Below are positions 47,331-56,648 of a DNA stretch of 64,000 nucleotides, piece by piece; the first letter of the stretch is position 1; each line of letters begins with the position of its first letter. The notes below the pieces were generated by a model. That model worked only from the letters and a program-made list of their open reading frames with translations. It was not told the DNA's origin and searched no databases. The stretch comes from Bacteroidales bacterium (GTDB lineage: Bacteria; Bacteroidota; Bacteroidia; Bacteroidales; F082), in the NCBI GenBank assembly GCA_017651645.1, contig JAGCCO010000013.1:1-64000 (forward strand). Reading direction: 5' to 3'. The translations under genes and the position numbers were made by a program.

Positions 47331-47915
47331 ATGAAAACGAAATTCATCGTCCTCGGTTTGCTGCTTGCAATAAGTAGTCTCCACGCCCAAGAAAAGGGAC
47401 AATTCGTGGTTCAAGCTGAAGCCAATGCAGGCATTTTGTTCTGCTATCCTTATCAAGGTACTTTTAATTCCATCGACCTTTTTGGCTCGATTGGGCCTGT
47501 TTTCCGCTACCAAGTGGGTGCGCATTTCGGAATTGGCCTCGGAGCTGACTATTACCTTCATGAGTGTTTCCAATACTTGCCCGTTTTTGCCGATGCGAAA
47601 TATAGTTTCGGCAATGGAAAGACGAGGCCATACGCCGAAATCCGTGCAGGATATGCGTTTAACTTGAAACACACAGCTCCTGGTCTTAATGGAGACTTTA
47701 ATTGGTATTCTGTGGAAGGATTCTACTCCCAACTCATTCTCGGCTGTTCCATAGGTCATTCCGACCTTGGCATTGGTGGTCAACTTGTCAACATGAAAAC
47801 GTTTGTAAATGAATTGGTTGATGTCCTTCCAGGTGGTTGCTACACCTATGACAAAAACCGTCTGCAACCTGCGGTGTTTTTGCACTATGCCTATAATTTT
47901 CACTTTAGAAAATAA
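47331..47915 (+). CDS. Outer-membrane beta-barrel protein
   Basis: A 194-residue exported protein with a signal peptide ending in SLHAQ. Porin-like barrel: FVVQAEANAGILFCYPY, GAHFGIGLGADYYLHE, RPYAEIRAGYAFNL, and a final LHYAYNFHFRK. Two or three cysteines lie in loops. Unknown family; probably a diverged duplicate of the barrel genes on either side, with which it shares length and layout. It begins 27 bases after the previous gene. Confidence 0.75.
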   Translation: MKTKFIVLGLLLAISSLHAQEKGQFVVQAEANAGILFCYPYQGTFNSIDLFGSIGPVFRYQVGAHFGIGLGADYYLHECFQYLPVFADAKYSFGNGKTRPYAEIRAGYAFNLKHTAPGLNGDFNWYSVEGFYSQLILGCSIGHSDLGIGGQLVNMKTFVNELVDVLPGGCYTYDKNRLQPAVFLHYAYNFHFRK

Positions 47916-47935
47916 CACTTGAAAATCTAATTCTT

Positions 47936-48550
47936 ATGAAAATCAGATTGATTATCCTCGGTCTACTCATCGCCGTTGCGGTGCCCGCCTTCGCGCAGCT
48001 CGACACGGTCAGGAGCAACAAGAACGAATTCAGCATCGGCTACGGTTTTTTCCCCGCCAGCAGCTTCCGCTTCAAACCAGGCTGCATGATTTATCCTGAA
48101 AGCGACGGCATTGGCGCCACCTTTGTCACCTACACCCGACGTCTTACCAAGGTTTTCGGTATCGGAGTCACAGTCTGTTATGACCCCATCCGTCTCAATT
48201 ACTATGACCAAATAGGAAATGAACGTGCCCTCATCTGCAAGGTGAACGAAAACAGCCTCTCGATTATCCCGCACATCAAAATCAATTGGCTGAACACCAA
48301 ATATGTCAATCTCTATAGCAAGGCGGGCTATATGGGCATCAACTATGTGACCTATAAGCAGGAAGAGTTTTACCCTGACCTTTACGAGGTCAACGCGCCG
48401 CAGATAACACCTACCTTGAATGCCTTCCAGATCACACCCATCGGCATTGAAGTCGGCACCAAGCGCTGCGCAGGATTTGCCCAATATGGTATCGGCATGG
48501 AAGGCTGCATCTGCGTAGGATTTCGTTACGGACTAAAAGATAAGGAGTAA
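47936..48550 (+). CDS. Outer-membrane beta-barrel protein
   Basis: A 204-residue exported protein. The signal peptide ends in PAFAQ. The strands include FSIGYGFFPASSFRF, IGVTVCYDPIRLNYY and YVNLYSKAGYMGINYVTY; the last is ICVGFRYGLKDKE, a slightly extended barrel end. No binding motif is seen. It is followed after 5 bases by a lipoprotein gene, so coupled expression is likely. Confidence 0.75.
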   Translation: MKIRLIILGLLIAVAVPAFAQLDTVRSNKNEFSIGYGFFPASSFRFKPGCMIYPESDGIGATFVTYTRRLTKVFGIGVTVCYDPIRLNYYDQIGNERALICKVNENSLSIIPHIKINWLNTKYVNLYSKAGYMGINYVTYKQEEFYPDLYEVNAPQITPTLNAFQITPIGIEVGTKRCAGFAQYGIGMEGCICVGFRYGLKDKE

Positions 48551-48555
48551 TAATC

Positions 48556-49119
48556 ATGAAAAGACACTGGTTATTATGCATTGCCCTCATGACGCTGATG
48601 GCTTCATGCGTACAAGAACCCACGATTTATCGTCTCCTCCCCGACGAGGACGCCGCCGCTATCCCTTATCAGATGGAACAAAAGCTCAGCTTTGTCAACC
48701 AAGATGGCGACACGCTCACCTATACTGTCACCCACGACGAAACGAAGCCGTTCTCGGAAGATTACTGGGATTACCCTAACGACTCGAAAATGTCCATCAT
48801 TCGCCAACCTTATTGCTATGCGCGCACAGTACAGCTTAGCTGCATTACTGACAGTACTAGTAGTCGTTTGTTGTTCACCGTGATACCTGGCAGATTCTTG
48901 TATTTTCGCTGGAATTGGGAATTGGAACTCCCGAGTATTGATCTTATTAATGGAGCGACTGATACCGTTACCATCGGCGATGTTACCTACAATGACATAC
49001 ATGTCAGCACCTTCTACGATACACAAAACGTTGACCTGTATCATCTGTGGTACTACAGTGAAGAAGTCGGACTGGTTGCTGTCAAAAACAATGACCACTC
49101 ATTAACACGCATACCGTGA
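48556..49119 (+). CDS. Small lipoprotein of unknown function
   Basis: A 187-residue lipoprotein (lipobox LMASC) whose mature part is predicted to be mostly strands (KLSFVNQDGDTLTYTVTHDE, SSRLLFTVIPGRFLYFRWNWEL, YHLWYYSEEVGLVAV). The last segment resembles the WYSEEVGLVKI ending seen in many Bacteroidales lipoproteins of unknown role. Partner of the barrel gene 5 bases upstream. Confidence 0.72.
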   Translation: MKRHWLLCIALMTLMASCVQEPTIYRLLPDEDAAAIPYQMEQKLSFVNQDGDTLTYTVTHDETKPFSEDYWDYPNDSKMSIIRQPYCYARTVQLSCITDSTSSRLLFTVIPGRFLYFRWNWELELPSIDLINGATDTVTIGDVTYNDIHVSTFYDTQNVDLYHLWYYSEEVGLVAVKNNDHSLTRIP

Positions 49120-49134
49120 TTGCAAAAAAATACT

Positions 49135-49142
49135 TATCTTTG
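49135..49142 (+). promoter_or_regulatory. -7 box inside the barrel cluster
   Basis: TATCTTTG, 55 bases before the ATG at 49198; it would start a second transcript for the last two genes of the cluster. Confidence 0.55.
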
Positions 49143-49197
49143 CAGCACTTTATGAAATTGAAACAATTAATCACAAATCTTTAAAATCTCAACAAAA

Positions 49198-49752
49198 ATG
49201 AAAAAGACCTTTTTAACCCTAGTTATGGCTCTCTTCGCCATCACCGCGTTCGCGCAGAATGATGAAAACAACTTCCGTGTCCCCAACGGATACCAAGGCT
49301 TTTTGGAAGAAAGTAACTGCTGGCATTTCGACAAGAACATGCCTGCCACCATTCAACTCTCGACCACACATGGTTTCTATTTCAACAACCACATCTACGC
49401 AGGCATCGGCTTCGGAATGGAGTTCAATACCGATTATTTCCTGATGCCTTTCTACACCAATATCCGTTATGTGTTTCTCAACAAAAAGGCCATTAGTCCC
49501 TTTGTCAGCATGCGTTTGGGCTCCTTCATTTCCGACAATATGGGTGCATACGGCGACCTGGCCTTTGGCGTGCGTTTTGCCTCAAAGAAAGACTTTGCCG
49601 TCAGCGTAATGGTGGCAGGAACGTATTACGACAAGCTTTCTTACAATTATTATGAGGAGTTTGTTGATTCTCAAGGCTACTGGCATGGTGAGTATGTCGA
49701 AGGCAAGATTAATCCGTCGGGTATTTCCTTGAGAGTGGGTATCGAGTGGTAA
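49198..49752 (+). CDS. Outer-membrane beta-barrel protein
   Basis: A 184-residue exported protein with a signal peptide ending in AFAQN. Strands are GFYFNNHIYAGIGFGMEF, YTNIRYVFLNKKAISPFVSM, VSVMVAGTYYDKLSYNYYE and a C-terminal ISLRVGIEW with a terminal aromatic residue. It is the most conventional barrel of the cluster and close in design to the one at 43885. Function unknown. Confidence 0.77.
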   Translation: MKKTFLTLVMALFAITAFAQNDENNFRVPNGYQGFLEESNCWHFDKNMPATIQLSTTHGFYFNNHIYAGIGFGMEFNTDYFLMPFYTNIRYVFLNKKAISPFVSMRLGSFISDNMGAYGDLAFGVRFASKKDFAVSVMVAGTYYDKLSYNYYEEFVDSQGYWHGEYVEGKINPSGISLRVGIEW

Positions 49753-49783
49753 TCTGTGCAACACTTAGCAAAATAGTTTTGTC

Positions 49784-51409
49784 ATGAACAAATTGAATCA
49801 TCTTTTCTTTCTGCTCCTGGCCGTCATGCTGCTTGCAAGTTGCGGAAAGACCCCTACGGAACCACAACTGATTGTGTCGGCCGACACACTCATCTTTAAG
49901 GGAAACGAGACCCTTTCGCTTTATGTGACGACCAACAACAGTGAACAAAGGGAGTTTTACGTCAATAGTCCTTACGATTGGATTTTGGTTTCTCCCCAAT
50001 CAGGACGTATTGCGGAAGGCGATACCGTGAAACTCATGCTCACCTCTTTTATGGATGACTATCAAACGACCATTAAAGAGGATTATCTCTACCTAACATC
50101 CGCCTTCGACGAGAAAAAAGTAAAGCTGATTGGTCTGCCTGAAGAATATGTCGATTATACCCTTCCCGAAGCGCTTTTCTTCCCCCAAAACATCGACAAC
50201 ACTACCCTGCGCATCAACAACTATGGCAATACAACACTGGAGTATTCCATCGCGGCTTCAAGCAGCTTCATCAGCTTTTCGCCCACCACGGGCCAGATTG
50301 CGATGATGCAGCATGCCGACATCAACGTCACCATCGACAGGGAAAACCTTCTCACTTTGTCAAATCCCGAACTGTATGTTACTATTAATGGTGAAGTGGA
50401 TACGGTGCCGCTGATTGTTGAAAAGAAGTACATACTTCCCAATGATGTGATTGACGCCGAGTATGCAAAAGCCACCGACTTGCTGGTGTATGTGGCAGCT
50501 GACGCGACTCTCAACATCTATCATCCCGATACCAAAGCCCTCAGTTCAGTGGCACTTTCCTATTTGCCGACCTGCGTATCGGTCTCACCCGACGGCACCA
50601 AGGCGGCTGTGGGTCATGATGCCTACGTCACCTATGTTGACCTGATGACTGAGTCGGTGCTTACCGTCAACTCGGTATCCTGCGACGCTCTCGACATCGT
50701 GCTGACCGACAGTGGCTGGACCTACGTGTTCCCCCGCCGTGACCAGTGGTCGCGCATCTTCTGCCTCAACGCCAGTGAAAACAACGCATCTGTGACCCAA
50801 CACAACGGCAACTACATCTATGCTGGCACTAAAGCCAAGCTGCATCCCTCTGGAAAATACATCTACGGTGCCGACAACGGCCTTTCGCCTGCCGACATCG
50901 AAAAGTACGACATTCAGAACGGTACGGCGAGATATCTTTACGACTCACCTTATCATGGCGACTACAGCATGGGCGGCGACCTGTGGTTTGAAGAAAGTGG
51001 AGAAAGGCTATTCACTAGAGCTGGCACTGTGTTCAAGACCAGCGAATTGCAAAGCATGGACATGATCTACAACGGTAGCATCTCATTAGAAGGCAGCTAC
51101 AGAAGTATTCTCTGGCTCGACCAACTCGACCTGAAGAGAGAGCTTTACTTGGTAATGCGCGGCAGTTGGTATGATGACGATCCTAATCCTCCATATGTCT
51201 ATGTGTACAACTCCGACAACCTGACTTACAAAACCAAGATCAGGGTAGAGGACTTCTCTGTGGCCACCAGCGATGGCAACATGGTCTACGCTGCCAGCCC
51301 TTACTTTGTGTTTGCCAATTCCAATGGGAAGGAACTCTATGTCATCACTAAAGCCAATGGCTCAGGCATGGTGCATGAATGGGCTATTCAGACTATTGAT
51401 ATGGAATAA
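49784..51409 (+). CDS. Lipoprotein with BACON-like and beta-propeller domains
   Basis: A 541-residue lipoprotein (lipobox LLASC). Two BACON/Ig-like segments occupy about 30-210 (EFYVNSPYDWILVSPQSGRIAEGD; SIAASSSFISFSPTTGQI); the first has the DWI.VSP.SG.I signature. The remaining 330 residues look like a propeller with repeated blades (LLVYVAADATLNIYHPDTKAL, TCVSVSPDGTKAAVGHD, AKLHPSGKYIYGADN). BACON domains often bind glycans or mucin; a surface binding role is inferred. It is the last gene of the cluster and is followed by a strong terminator. Confidence 0.8.
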   Translation: MNKLNHLFFLLLAVMLLASCGKTPTEPQLIVSADTLIFKGNETLSLYVTTNNSEQREFYVNSPYDWILVSPQSGRIAEGDTVKLMLTSFMDDYQTTIKEDYLYLTSAFDEKKVKLIGLPEEYVDYTLPEALFFPQNIDNTTLRINNYGNTTLEYSIAASSSFISFSPTTGQIAMMQHADINVTIDRENLLTLSNPELYVTINGEVDTVPLIVEKKYILPNDVIDAEYAKATDLLVYVAADATLNIYHPDTKALSSVALSYLPTCVSVSPDGTKAAVGHDAYVTYVDLMTESVLTVNSVSCDALDIVLTDSGWTYVFPRRDQWSRIFCLNASENNASVTQHNGNYIYAGTKAKLHPSGKYIYGADNGLSPADIEKYDIQNGTARYLYDSPYHGDYSMGGDLWFEESGERLFTRAGTVFKTSELQSMDMIYNGSISLEGSYRSILWLDQLDLKRELYLVMRGSWYDDDPNPPYVYVYNSDNLTYKTKIRVEDFSVATSDGNMVYAASPYFVFANSNGKELYVITKANGSGMVHEWAIQTIDME

Positions 51410-51429
51410 ATCGTTGATTATAAGATAAT

Positions 51430-51465
51430 AAAGTCGGGAGAACATTATGCTTTCCCGACTTTTTT
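51430..51465. terminator. Terminator closing the barrel cluster
   Basis: AAAGTCGGGA (51430-51439) with TCCCGACTTT (51453-51462) and a T run. It faces the convergent GreA/B-Nudix gene, which it may also terminate. Confidence 0.88.
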
Positions 51466-51476
51466 GTTAGAGGTCG

Positions 51477-52502
51477 CTAATCTTTTGTAAAAAGATCCAT
51501 ATACTCTTTCCCTTCTGGTGGAATGGGCAGATTTTCATCGGAGATAACCGTAAAAACGTAAACAAGTTCCCTCTCGGTCTTGCTCTCTCTTATATATTGC
51601 CGCTTCAACTTCGGTGCAACTCCCGATAGTCCCAGTGTCTCCGCCATCTTCCGCTTGAGTGTCTTCTCCGGGGTGTCACCAAACGCCACATGCCACCAAT
51701 AACGCCCAGTGATCTCGCCCTTGCCATTCAGGACATGCAGATGTGCAACAGGGTGGAGCATCTTGTTGCCTTGGTGCAACTCCACATACATAGCCCGCCC
51801 CACGATGTTGCCACGCTCGTTGACGATGGGCAGGAATTCGGTGGCATTCACTTCTGGCTCAAATCGGCGTGGTCCATCTGTTTTGGCTGACAAGTCAATG
51901 TCATCGTCTGCTACGACCAGGTGTGGCTGCTCAACCTGTTCGGGCATTTCCTCAATGATTTCTCGGGAACGCCTTTCTGTAGTTGTTGAAGCTTTCGTGG
52001 TTTTCAGAGGCTTGTCATATACCATCTGCGTGGGTGTCATTGGATCAAACGACACTTCCTCCACCACTATCTTTCCCGAACCCTTCAATTCAATGACGTC
52101 GCCTGCCTTTTTTCCTATCAACGACTTGGCGATAGGTGAGATGAATGAAATGAGGCCTTTGTTCACGTCAGCTTCATCCACCCCCACAATCCTCACCACA
52201 CGTCCGTTGTAGCGCACCCACGCGCCAAAGCTCACCGTGTTCTTGTTGGCCTTGGTGAGGTCTACCTCCACTGCGCTATTGATACGGTCGACGAGCAACT
52301 TGATTGTGGCATCGAGGAAATTGACCATGATGTAATTGTCACCCGCCTTGACGCGCTCTGCCTCAAGGTTTTTCAGTTCCTCTTTGAGCGCGTCAAGACC
52401 TTCTTTTGTGACATAGTTGGGTATGCCTTCCGGCAGGTATGCCCGCATCGGCACCCTCGGAATCTCTTCTTGGTCGCCTTCTTTTATGAAGCCTCTACTC
52501 AT
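51477..52502 (-). CDS. GreA/GreB-type domain fused to a degenerate Nudix domain
   Basis: A 341-residue cytoplasmic protein in two parts. Residues about 20-60 are a helical segment, and 85-160 match the C-terminal FKBP-like domain of Gre factors (VSFGAWVRYNGRVVRIVGVD, SPIAKSLIGKKAGDVIEL), which binds RNA polymerase. A charged linker follows. Residues 220-335 resemble Nudix hydrolases of the IDI type (ERGNIVGRAMYVELHQGNKM, HPVAHLHVLNGKGE). The Nudix box is broken: GDTPEKTLKRKMAETLGL lacks the glutamates of the REUXEEXGU core, so catalysis is unlikely. The start overlaps the stop of the DPP7-type gene (ATGA), so translation is coupled. Confidence 0.78.
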   Translation of the reverse strand: MSRGFIKEGDQEEIPRVPMRAYLPEGIPNYVTKEGLDALKEELKNLEAERVKAGDNYIMVNFLDATIKLLVDRINSAVEVDLTKANKNTVSFGAWVRYNGRVVRIVGVDEADVNKGLISFISPIAKSLIGKKAGDVIELKGSGKIVVEEVSFDPMTPTQMVYDKPLKTTKASTTTERRSREIIEEMPEQVEQPHLVVADDDIDLSAKTDGPRRFEPEVNATEFLPIVNERGNIVGRAMYVELHQGNKMLHPVAHLHVLNGKGEITGRYWWHVAFGDTPEKTLKRKMAETLGLSGVAPKLKRQYIRESKTERELVYVFTVISDENLPIPPEGKEYMDLFTKD

Positions 52503-54640
52503 TTAATCACCAGCTCATCAATGATGTTCTGGCACTTGCCCACCTTCTCGATACACCAGAGCAGGTAGCGTGCATCCATGCAGATAGTACGCTGCACTTT
52601 GTTCTCGAAGCTAAGGTCGCCGCTCATGGCTTCCCAGTTGCCGTCGAAGGCCAGACCGATGAGGTTACCTTCGCCGTCAATGACGGGACTACCCGAGTTG
52701 CCACCCGTGATGTCGTTGGTGGTGATGAAGTTGACGACCAACTCACCGTTCTCGTTGGCATAACGGCCATAGTCCTTCTTGGCCACGAGGTCGCGCACAT
52801 CCTGTGGGATGTCAAACTCCCAGTTACCAGGCACATACTTGGCCATCACGCCGTCCATGGTGGTGTAGTAGTTGTAGTTGACGGCATCGGCGGCCTTGTA
52901 GGGCTCCACGGTGCCGTATGTCAAGCGCATGGTGAAGTTGGCGTCGGGATAGAAGTTGCGGTCGCTCTGCATCACCATCAAGCCCTTCATGTAGAGACGC
53001 TCACCCTTGTTGCCGAGGTTTTGGGCTTCCTCGTAACGGGCATAGAGGGTTTGGTACGAGTCGATGATGTTCATGGAAAGGGCGAAGAGCGGATCTTTGT
53101 CGAGGCTCTTAGGCTTCTGAATCCATTTCTCAAGACGGGCCTTGTCGGTGAAGATGGATTTCTCGAAGGCCTTCGCCACATATTCAGTGAAGTCGCCGTT
53201 GTTTTCCAAACCGATGCGCAAAATCTCGCTCGGCATGAGGTTGGCTTGGTTGTTCTTGTAGAACAAAGCCAACAGGGCGGCGGTCACATCCTGGTCCAAA
53301 GGCATGCTGTAGTCCTTGAAGAAAGTCTCCACGGCGGGTTGCATCTTTTCGGCAGCGGCCTTGATGTCGGCTTTGTCGGCCTTGTTCTCAAACATTTGAT
53401 TGATGCGCATAAACCTGCGACTGAAAGCAATGGCCTCGCCGCCGTTCCAACCAGCCTCACGGTGATAGACAAACGACTTCTGAATCTCGTCGAGGATATC
53501 CCACTTAGCTTTGATGCCCGTGAAGATATCACCATATTCGGCCTTGCGCTTCGGGTCGGCGTTCACCCAGTTCATGAAGTCCTCCTCTTGGGCAAGGCGG
53601 CGTTCATACACGTGGTTGCGCTTCAGTTGCTTTACCTGTCCGATGTAGTATTTCCAGTAGTTCGACACGCTGGCCTGCTTGGAGGCGTACATGATGAACA
53701 CCTCTTGGTCGGCATCCATGTGCTTGCGGTAGTTCTCAAGCTTGGTAGTGCGGCAGTCAATGATGGCGGGACCTTCTTCCTCGATGACGTTCTTCACAGT
53801 GTAGGAGGTCGAATAACGGTCGGTCGAGCCGGGGTAACCGAGAATCATGGCATAGTCGCCAGGCTTCACACCACCTAAATTAATAGGAAGAAACCAATTC
53901 GATTTCATCGGGATGTTGTCGGCGGAATATTCGGCGGGGCTGCCATCGGGAGCGGTATAGACGCGAAAGATGTTGAAATCACCCTTATGGCGCGGCCAGG
54001 TCCAGTTGTCGGTGTCGGCACCAAACTTGCCAATGCCCCAGGGCGGGCAGCACACCAAGCGCACGTCCTTGTACTCGTCATACTCGAAGAGGATGTACTG
54101 ATTGCCGCTGTAGAACGGCACAATCTCGATGCGCACCTTGCGGTCGCCTTTGCGGTCTTTCTCAAGCTGACGTGAGTTCTTGAAAATAAGCTCCTCACGC
54201 TCGGATTCTGTGGTCTCGGCGGTGACGCCTTGTAGTACAGCTTCGGTGACGTCTTCCACCTTATTTAAAAAAAGGACAGAGAGGCCGGCATTGGGCAATT
54301 CTTCACCCTTGCTCTTGGCCCAGAAGCCGTCGGTGAGGTAATCGTGCTCGATGGAGGAGTGCTTCTGCACATAACTCAGGCCACAGTGGTGGTTGGTGAG
54401 CAACAGTCCTTCGGGAGAGATGATTTCGCCCGTGCAGCCGCCACCGAATTGCACGATGGCATCTTTGATGCTGGGCTGGTTGAAGCTAAAGATTTGTTCG
54501 GCAGTGAGTTTGCAGCCCATGGCTTGCATTTCGGCCAGGTTCTGGCCATTCAGTGAATAAGGCAGCCACATGCCTTCGTCGGCGCGGGCCACCATGAATG
54601 ACAGCATTAATGCTGCAATAAGGGATAATGCTTTTTTCAT
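52499..54640 (-). CDS. dpp7: S46 dipeptidyl-peptidase, DPP7 type (hydrophobic-specific)
   Basis: A 713-residue periplasmic exopeptidase that removes N-terminal dipeptides. The signal peptide ends in ARADE. The catalytic histidine is H85 (LTNHHC), the aspartate lies in RHKGDFNIF, and the serine is S649 (GGNSGSP). Eighteen residues on is glycine (G667, in LAFDGNWEA), the S1 residue that gives Porphyromonas DPP7 its taste for hydrophobic and aliphatic P1 residues; the paralogue at 15948 has arginine. First gene of a two-gene coupled unit with the GreA/B-Nudix fusion. Confidence 0.9.
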   Translation of the reverse strand: MKKALSLIAALMLSFMVARADEGMWLPYSLNGQNLAEMQAMGCKLTAEQIFSFNQPSIKDAIVQFGGGCTGEIISPEGLLLTNHHCGLSYVQKHSSIEHDYLTDGFWAKSKGEELPNAGLSVLFLNKVEDVTEAVLQGVTAETTESEREELIFKNSRQLEKDRKGDRKVRIEIVPFYSGNQYILFEYDEYKDVRLVCCPPWGIGKFGADTDNWTWPRHKGDFNIFRVYTAPDGSPAEYSADNIPMKSNWFLPINLGGVKPGDYAMILGYPGSTDRYSTSYTVKNVIEEEGPAIIDCRTTKLENYRKHMDADQEVFIMYASKQASVSNYWKYYIGQVKQLKRNHVYERRLAQEEDFMNWVNADPKRKAEYGDIFTGIKAKWDILDEIQKSFVYHREAGWNGGEAIAFSRRFMRINQMFENKADKADIKAAAEKMQPAVETFFKDYSMPLDQDVTAALLALFYKNNQANLMPSEILRIGLENNGDFTEYVAKAFEKSIFTDKARLEKWIQKPKSLDKDPLFALSMNIIDSYQTLYARYEEAQNLGNKGERLYMKGLMVMQSDRNFYPDANFTMRLTYGTVEPYKAADAVNYNYYTTMDGVMAKYVPGNWEFDIPQDVRDLVAKKDYGRYANENGELVVNFITTNDITGGNSGSPVIDGEGNLIGLAFDGNWEAMSGDLSFENKVQRTICMDARYLLWCIEKVGKCQNIIDELVIK

Positions 54641-54655
54641 TTTTGTTATATTAAA

Positions 54656-54871
54656 TTATTGATTATCATCTTTTTTCTTCGGAATCCTCGACCCAAGCGT
54701 CAAAAACACTCCGACGATGATTTCAGCAATCGTCACTCCAAGTATGAGCCATAGGGTATCACTCCAAGTTCGCTTGCCGAAAACAGCGAAAAGCACCATT
54801 GCGACAATCATTCCCGCCCAAGCAGCAAAGCCGCCTTTCAAAAGGTTCTTTTGGTCTTTAGAGAGCTTCAT
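54656..54871 (-). CDS. Small two-helix membrane protein
   Basis: A 71-residue inner-membrane protein: basic N-terminus (MKLSKDQKNLLKGG), two transmembrane helices (FAAWAGMIVAMVLFAVFG and LWLILGVTIAEIIVGVFLTLG), basic tail (SRIPKKKDDNQ). No family is recognised. ATG at 54871 lies behind a TATTTTTG box at 54889, which excludes the longer frame. The DPP7-type gene begins 15 bases downstream, so it may head that transcript. Confidence 0.65.
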   Translation of the reverse strand: MKLSKDQKNLLKGGFAAWAGMIVAMVLFAVFGKRTWSDTLWLILGVTIAEIIVGVFLTLGSRIPKKKDDNQ

Positions 54872-54888
54872 TGTTTTGAAATTTTCCG

Positions 54889-54896
54889 CAAAAATA
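54889..54896 (-). promoter_or_regulatory. -7 box for the small membrane protein and dpp7 unit
   Basis: TATTTTTG on the minus strand, 17 bases before the ATG at 54871. Confidence 0.6.
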
Positions 54897-54942
54897 ATAA
54901 AAATATACTGCCTACGTTGTTTTTGTACTAATTCCAGCAACT

Positions 54943-56184
54943 ATGAACATCAAACAATTTATTTTCAGAACCGTGGCACTCGGATGGTTTTCTCTTGTCG
55001 CCACCTTTGCTAGCGCCCAATCACTCGAAAAGTACTATGAAAAACTATCAGAGTTTAATGCACAATACCGAACCTATTACGACAGCGGACAATACGATTT
55101 GGCCATACATCCCTTGACCGATTTGATCCACTATTTGGATTCGATAACGGCGTTCAAGGGTCCGGAATACGACGAGTCACGCGAGAAAATCGAACAATCC
55201 CTCGCCTATTTCAAAGCCAACACCTATTACAACCTGGCTTGCAGCTATTCCCTCTCTCACCAAAAGAAAGCCGCAATAGCCGCATTAGAAAACGCCATAG
55301 CCTTGGGTTATAAAGACTATGCCAACATGAAAAACGACTCGGACTTTGATTTCATTCGCAACGAAAAGAGATTCAAGGCTTTACTGAAACAGCTTGAGCA
55401 ATATGACTATCTGCGTGCCTTAAAGAATGCCGCACCATATTTGCATGAAGACACAGACTCATTGCCTCGATTTGTTTATCAACCAGCGGATGAGACTAAT
55501 TTGGAACAAGTTCGAGAATTTTTCTCTTTGGATAAAATTGCGGGCGAAGGAGACGAAATCTCAAAAATCCTCAATATTCTCCGTTTCGTCCACGATTCAA
55601 TCCGTCACGATGGCAGCAATTTTGCACTTTGTGAGTTCGATGCGATTGACATTTACAATTACCATAAATCAACCGGCAAGGGCGTGAATTGCAGGCATCT
55701 GGCCATCACTTTGAATGAAATGTACCTTTCGATGGGCTTCTATTCTCGTTATGTGACATGTATGCCCAAAGACCCCAACGACCAAGATTGTCATGTGATT
55801 AATGTGGTGTGGTCGTCCCAATTGAAGAAATGGATTTGGGTCGACCCGACATTCTATGCCTATGTGATGGACGAAAATGGTACTTTATTGGGTATTGACG
55901 AAGTGCGTGAGCGTCTTATTGACGGTCGTCCATTGGTACTTAACGAAGAAGCCAACTGGAACCACAAGAACCAACAAACCAAGGAATACTATTTGGAAAG
56001 CTATATGGCAAAGAACCTGTACTACCTTGTATGTGTCACGGAGAGTCGGTTCAATCCCGAAAGCCGATACAGGAATACGGGGTCAAAATATGTGGTGTTG
56101 GTGCCATCGGATGTCGAGAAGGTTTCCAACGAATGGAATATCCAGACATCCGATGCCGACTATTTCTGGCAGACACCTGAATAA
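54943..56184 (+). CDS. Exported TPR and transglutaminase-like protein
   Basis: A 413-residue exported protein. The signal peptide ends near FASAQ. Residues about 70-155 are TPR-like (NTYYNLACSYSLSHQKKAAIAALENA, written as helices). Residues about 200-310 are a transglutaminase/protease-like core with the expected triad: cysteine in GKGVNCRHLAITL, histidine in DCHVINVVW, aspartate in WIWVDPTF. It could be a peptidase or amide-modifying enzyme of the periplasm. The substrate is unknown. Only a weak promoter (TGTTTTTG) is seen upstream, divergent from the small membrane protein. Confidence 0.82.
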   Translation: MNIKQFIFRTVALGWFSLVATFASAQSLEKYYEKLSEFNAQYRTYYDSGQYDLAIHPLTDLIHYLDSITAFKGPEYDESREKIEQSLAYFKANTYYNLACSYSLSHQKKAAIAALENAIALGYKDYANMKNDSDFDFIRNEKRFKALLKQLEQYDYLRALKNAAPYLHEDTDSLPRFVYQPADETNLEQVREFFSLDKIAGEGDEISKILNILRFVHDSIRHDGSNFALCEFDAIDIYNYHKSTGKGVNCRHLAITLNEMYLSMGFYSRYVTCMPKDPNDQDCHVINVVWSSQLKKWIWVDPTFYAYVMDENGTLLGIDEVRERLIDGRPLVLNEEANWNHKNQQTKEYYLESYMAKNLYYLVCVTESRFNPESRYRNTGSKYVVLVPSDVEKVSNEWNIQTSDADYFWQTPE

Positions 56185-56191
56185 CACATAC

Positions 56192-56224
56192 AAAAAACCC
56201 CTCCTGATGGGGAAAAAGGAGGGG
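56192..56224 (-). terminator. Terminator of the yceD-rpmF transcript
   Basis: CCCCTCCT (56198-56205) with AGGAGGGG (56217-56224); six T on the minus strand. The 200 bases between this and rpmF show no other feature. Confidence 0.75.
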
Positions 56225-56427
56225 AAAAACAATATAAAGATTATGAAAAAAATCCGACGTTATTTTTTCTCAATGCTCTCGCATCGAAAACTGATGCAAA
56301 GATAAGCATTATTTTCATTCACGGCACACTTTTGGACATTTTTTTGGAAATTTTCCAATTTTTTATCCCATCAGGGTGTAAAACGCCCTCTCCCGTCCAC
56401 GTTGGAGCCGTGTTCACGCGCCAGCAA

Positions 56428-56613
56428 TCACTGCTTGGCGGCCATGACCAGCTGACCTCTATAGTACAGGTCGCCGTCCACGTAGTAAGCACGGTGCATC
56501 ACATGCATGGTGCCGGTGGTGGGATCGATGGTCACGTTCGGGGTTTCAGCCTTGTAATGTGTTCTTCTCTTAGCGCCTCTGGTATGAGACTGTCTTCTTT
56601 TAGGATGTGCCAT
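56428..56613 (-). CDS. rpmF: 50S ribosomal protein L32
   Basis: A 61-residue basic ribosomal protein of the large subunit. MAHPKRRQSHTRGAKRRTHY is the diagnostic start; the zinc-binding cysteines of some L32 forms are absent, as is usual in Bacteroidota. It follows yceD by 35 bases on the same strand, the classical YceD-L32 pair. Confidence 0.96.
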   Translation of the reverse strand: MAHPKRRQSHTRGAKRRTHYKAETPNVTIDPTTGTMHVMHRAYYVDGDLYYRGQLVMAAKQ

Positions 56614-56648
56614 TTCTTTGTTATTTTAACTAGTTAATTACCAATCGT

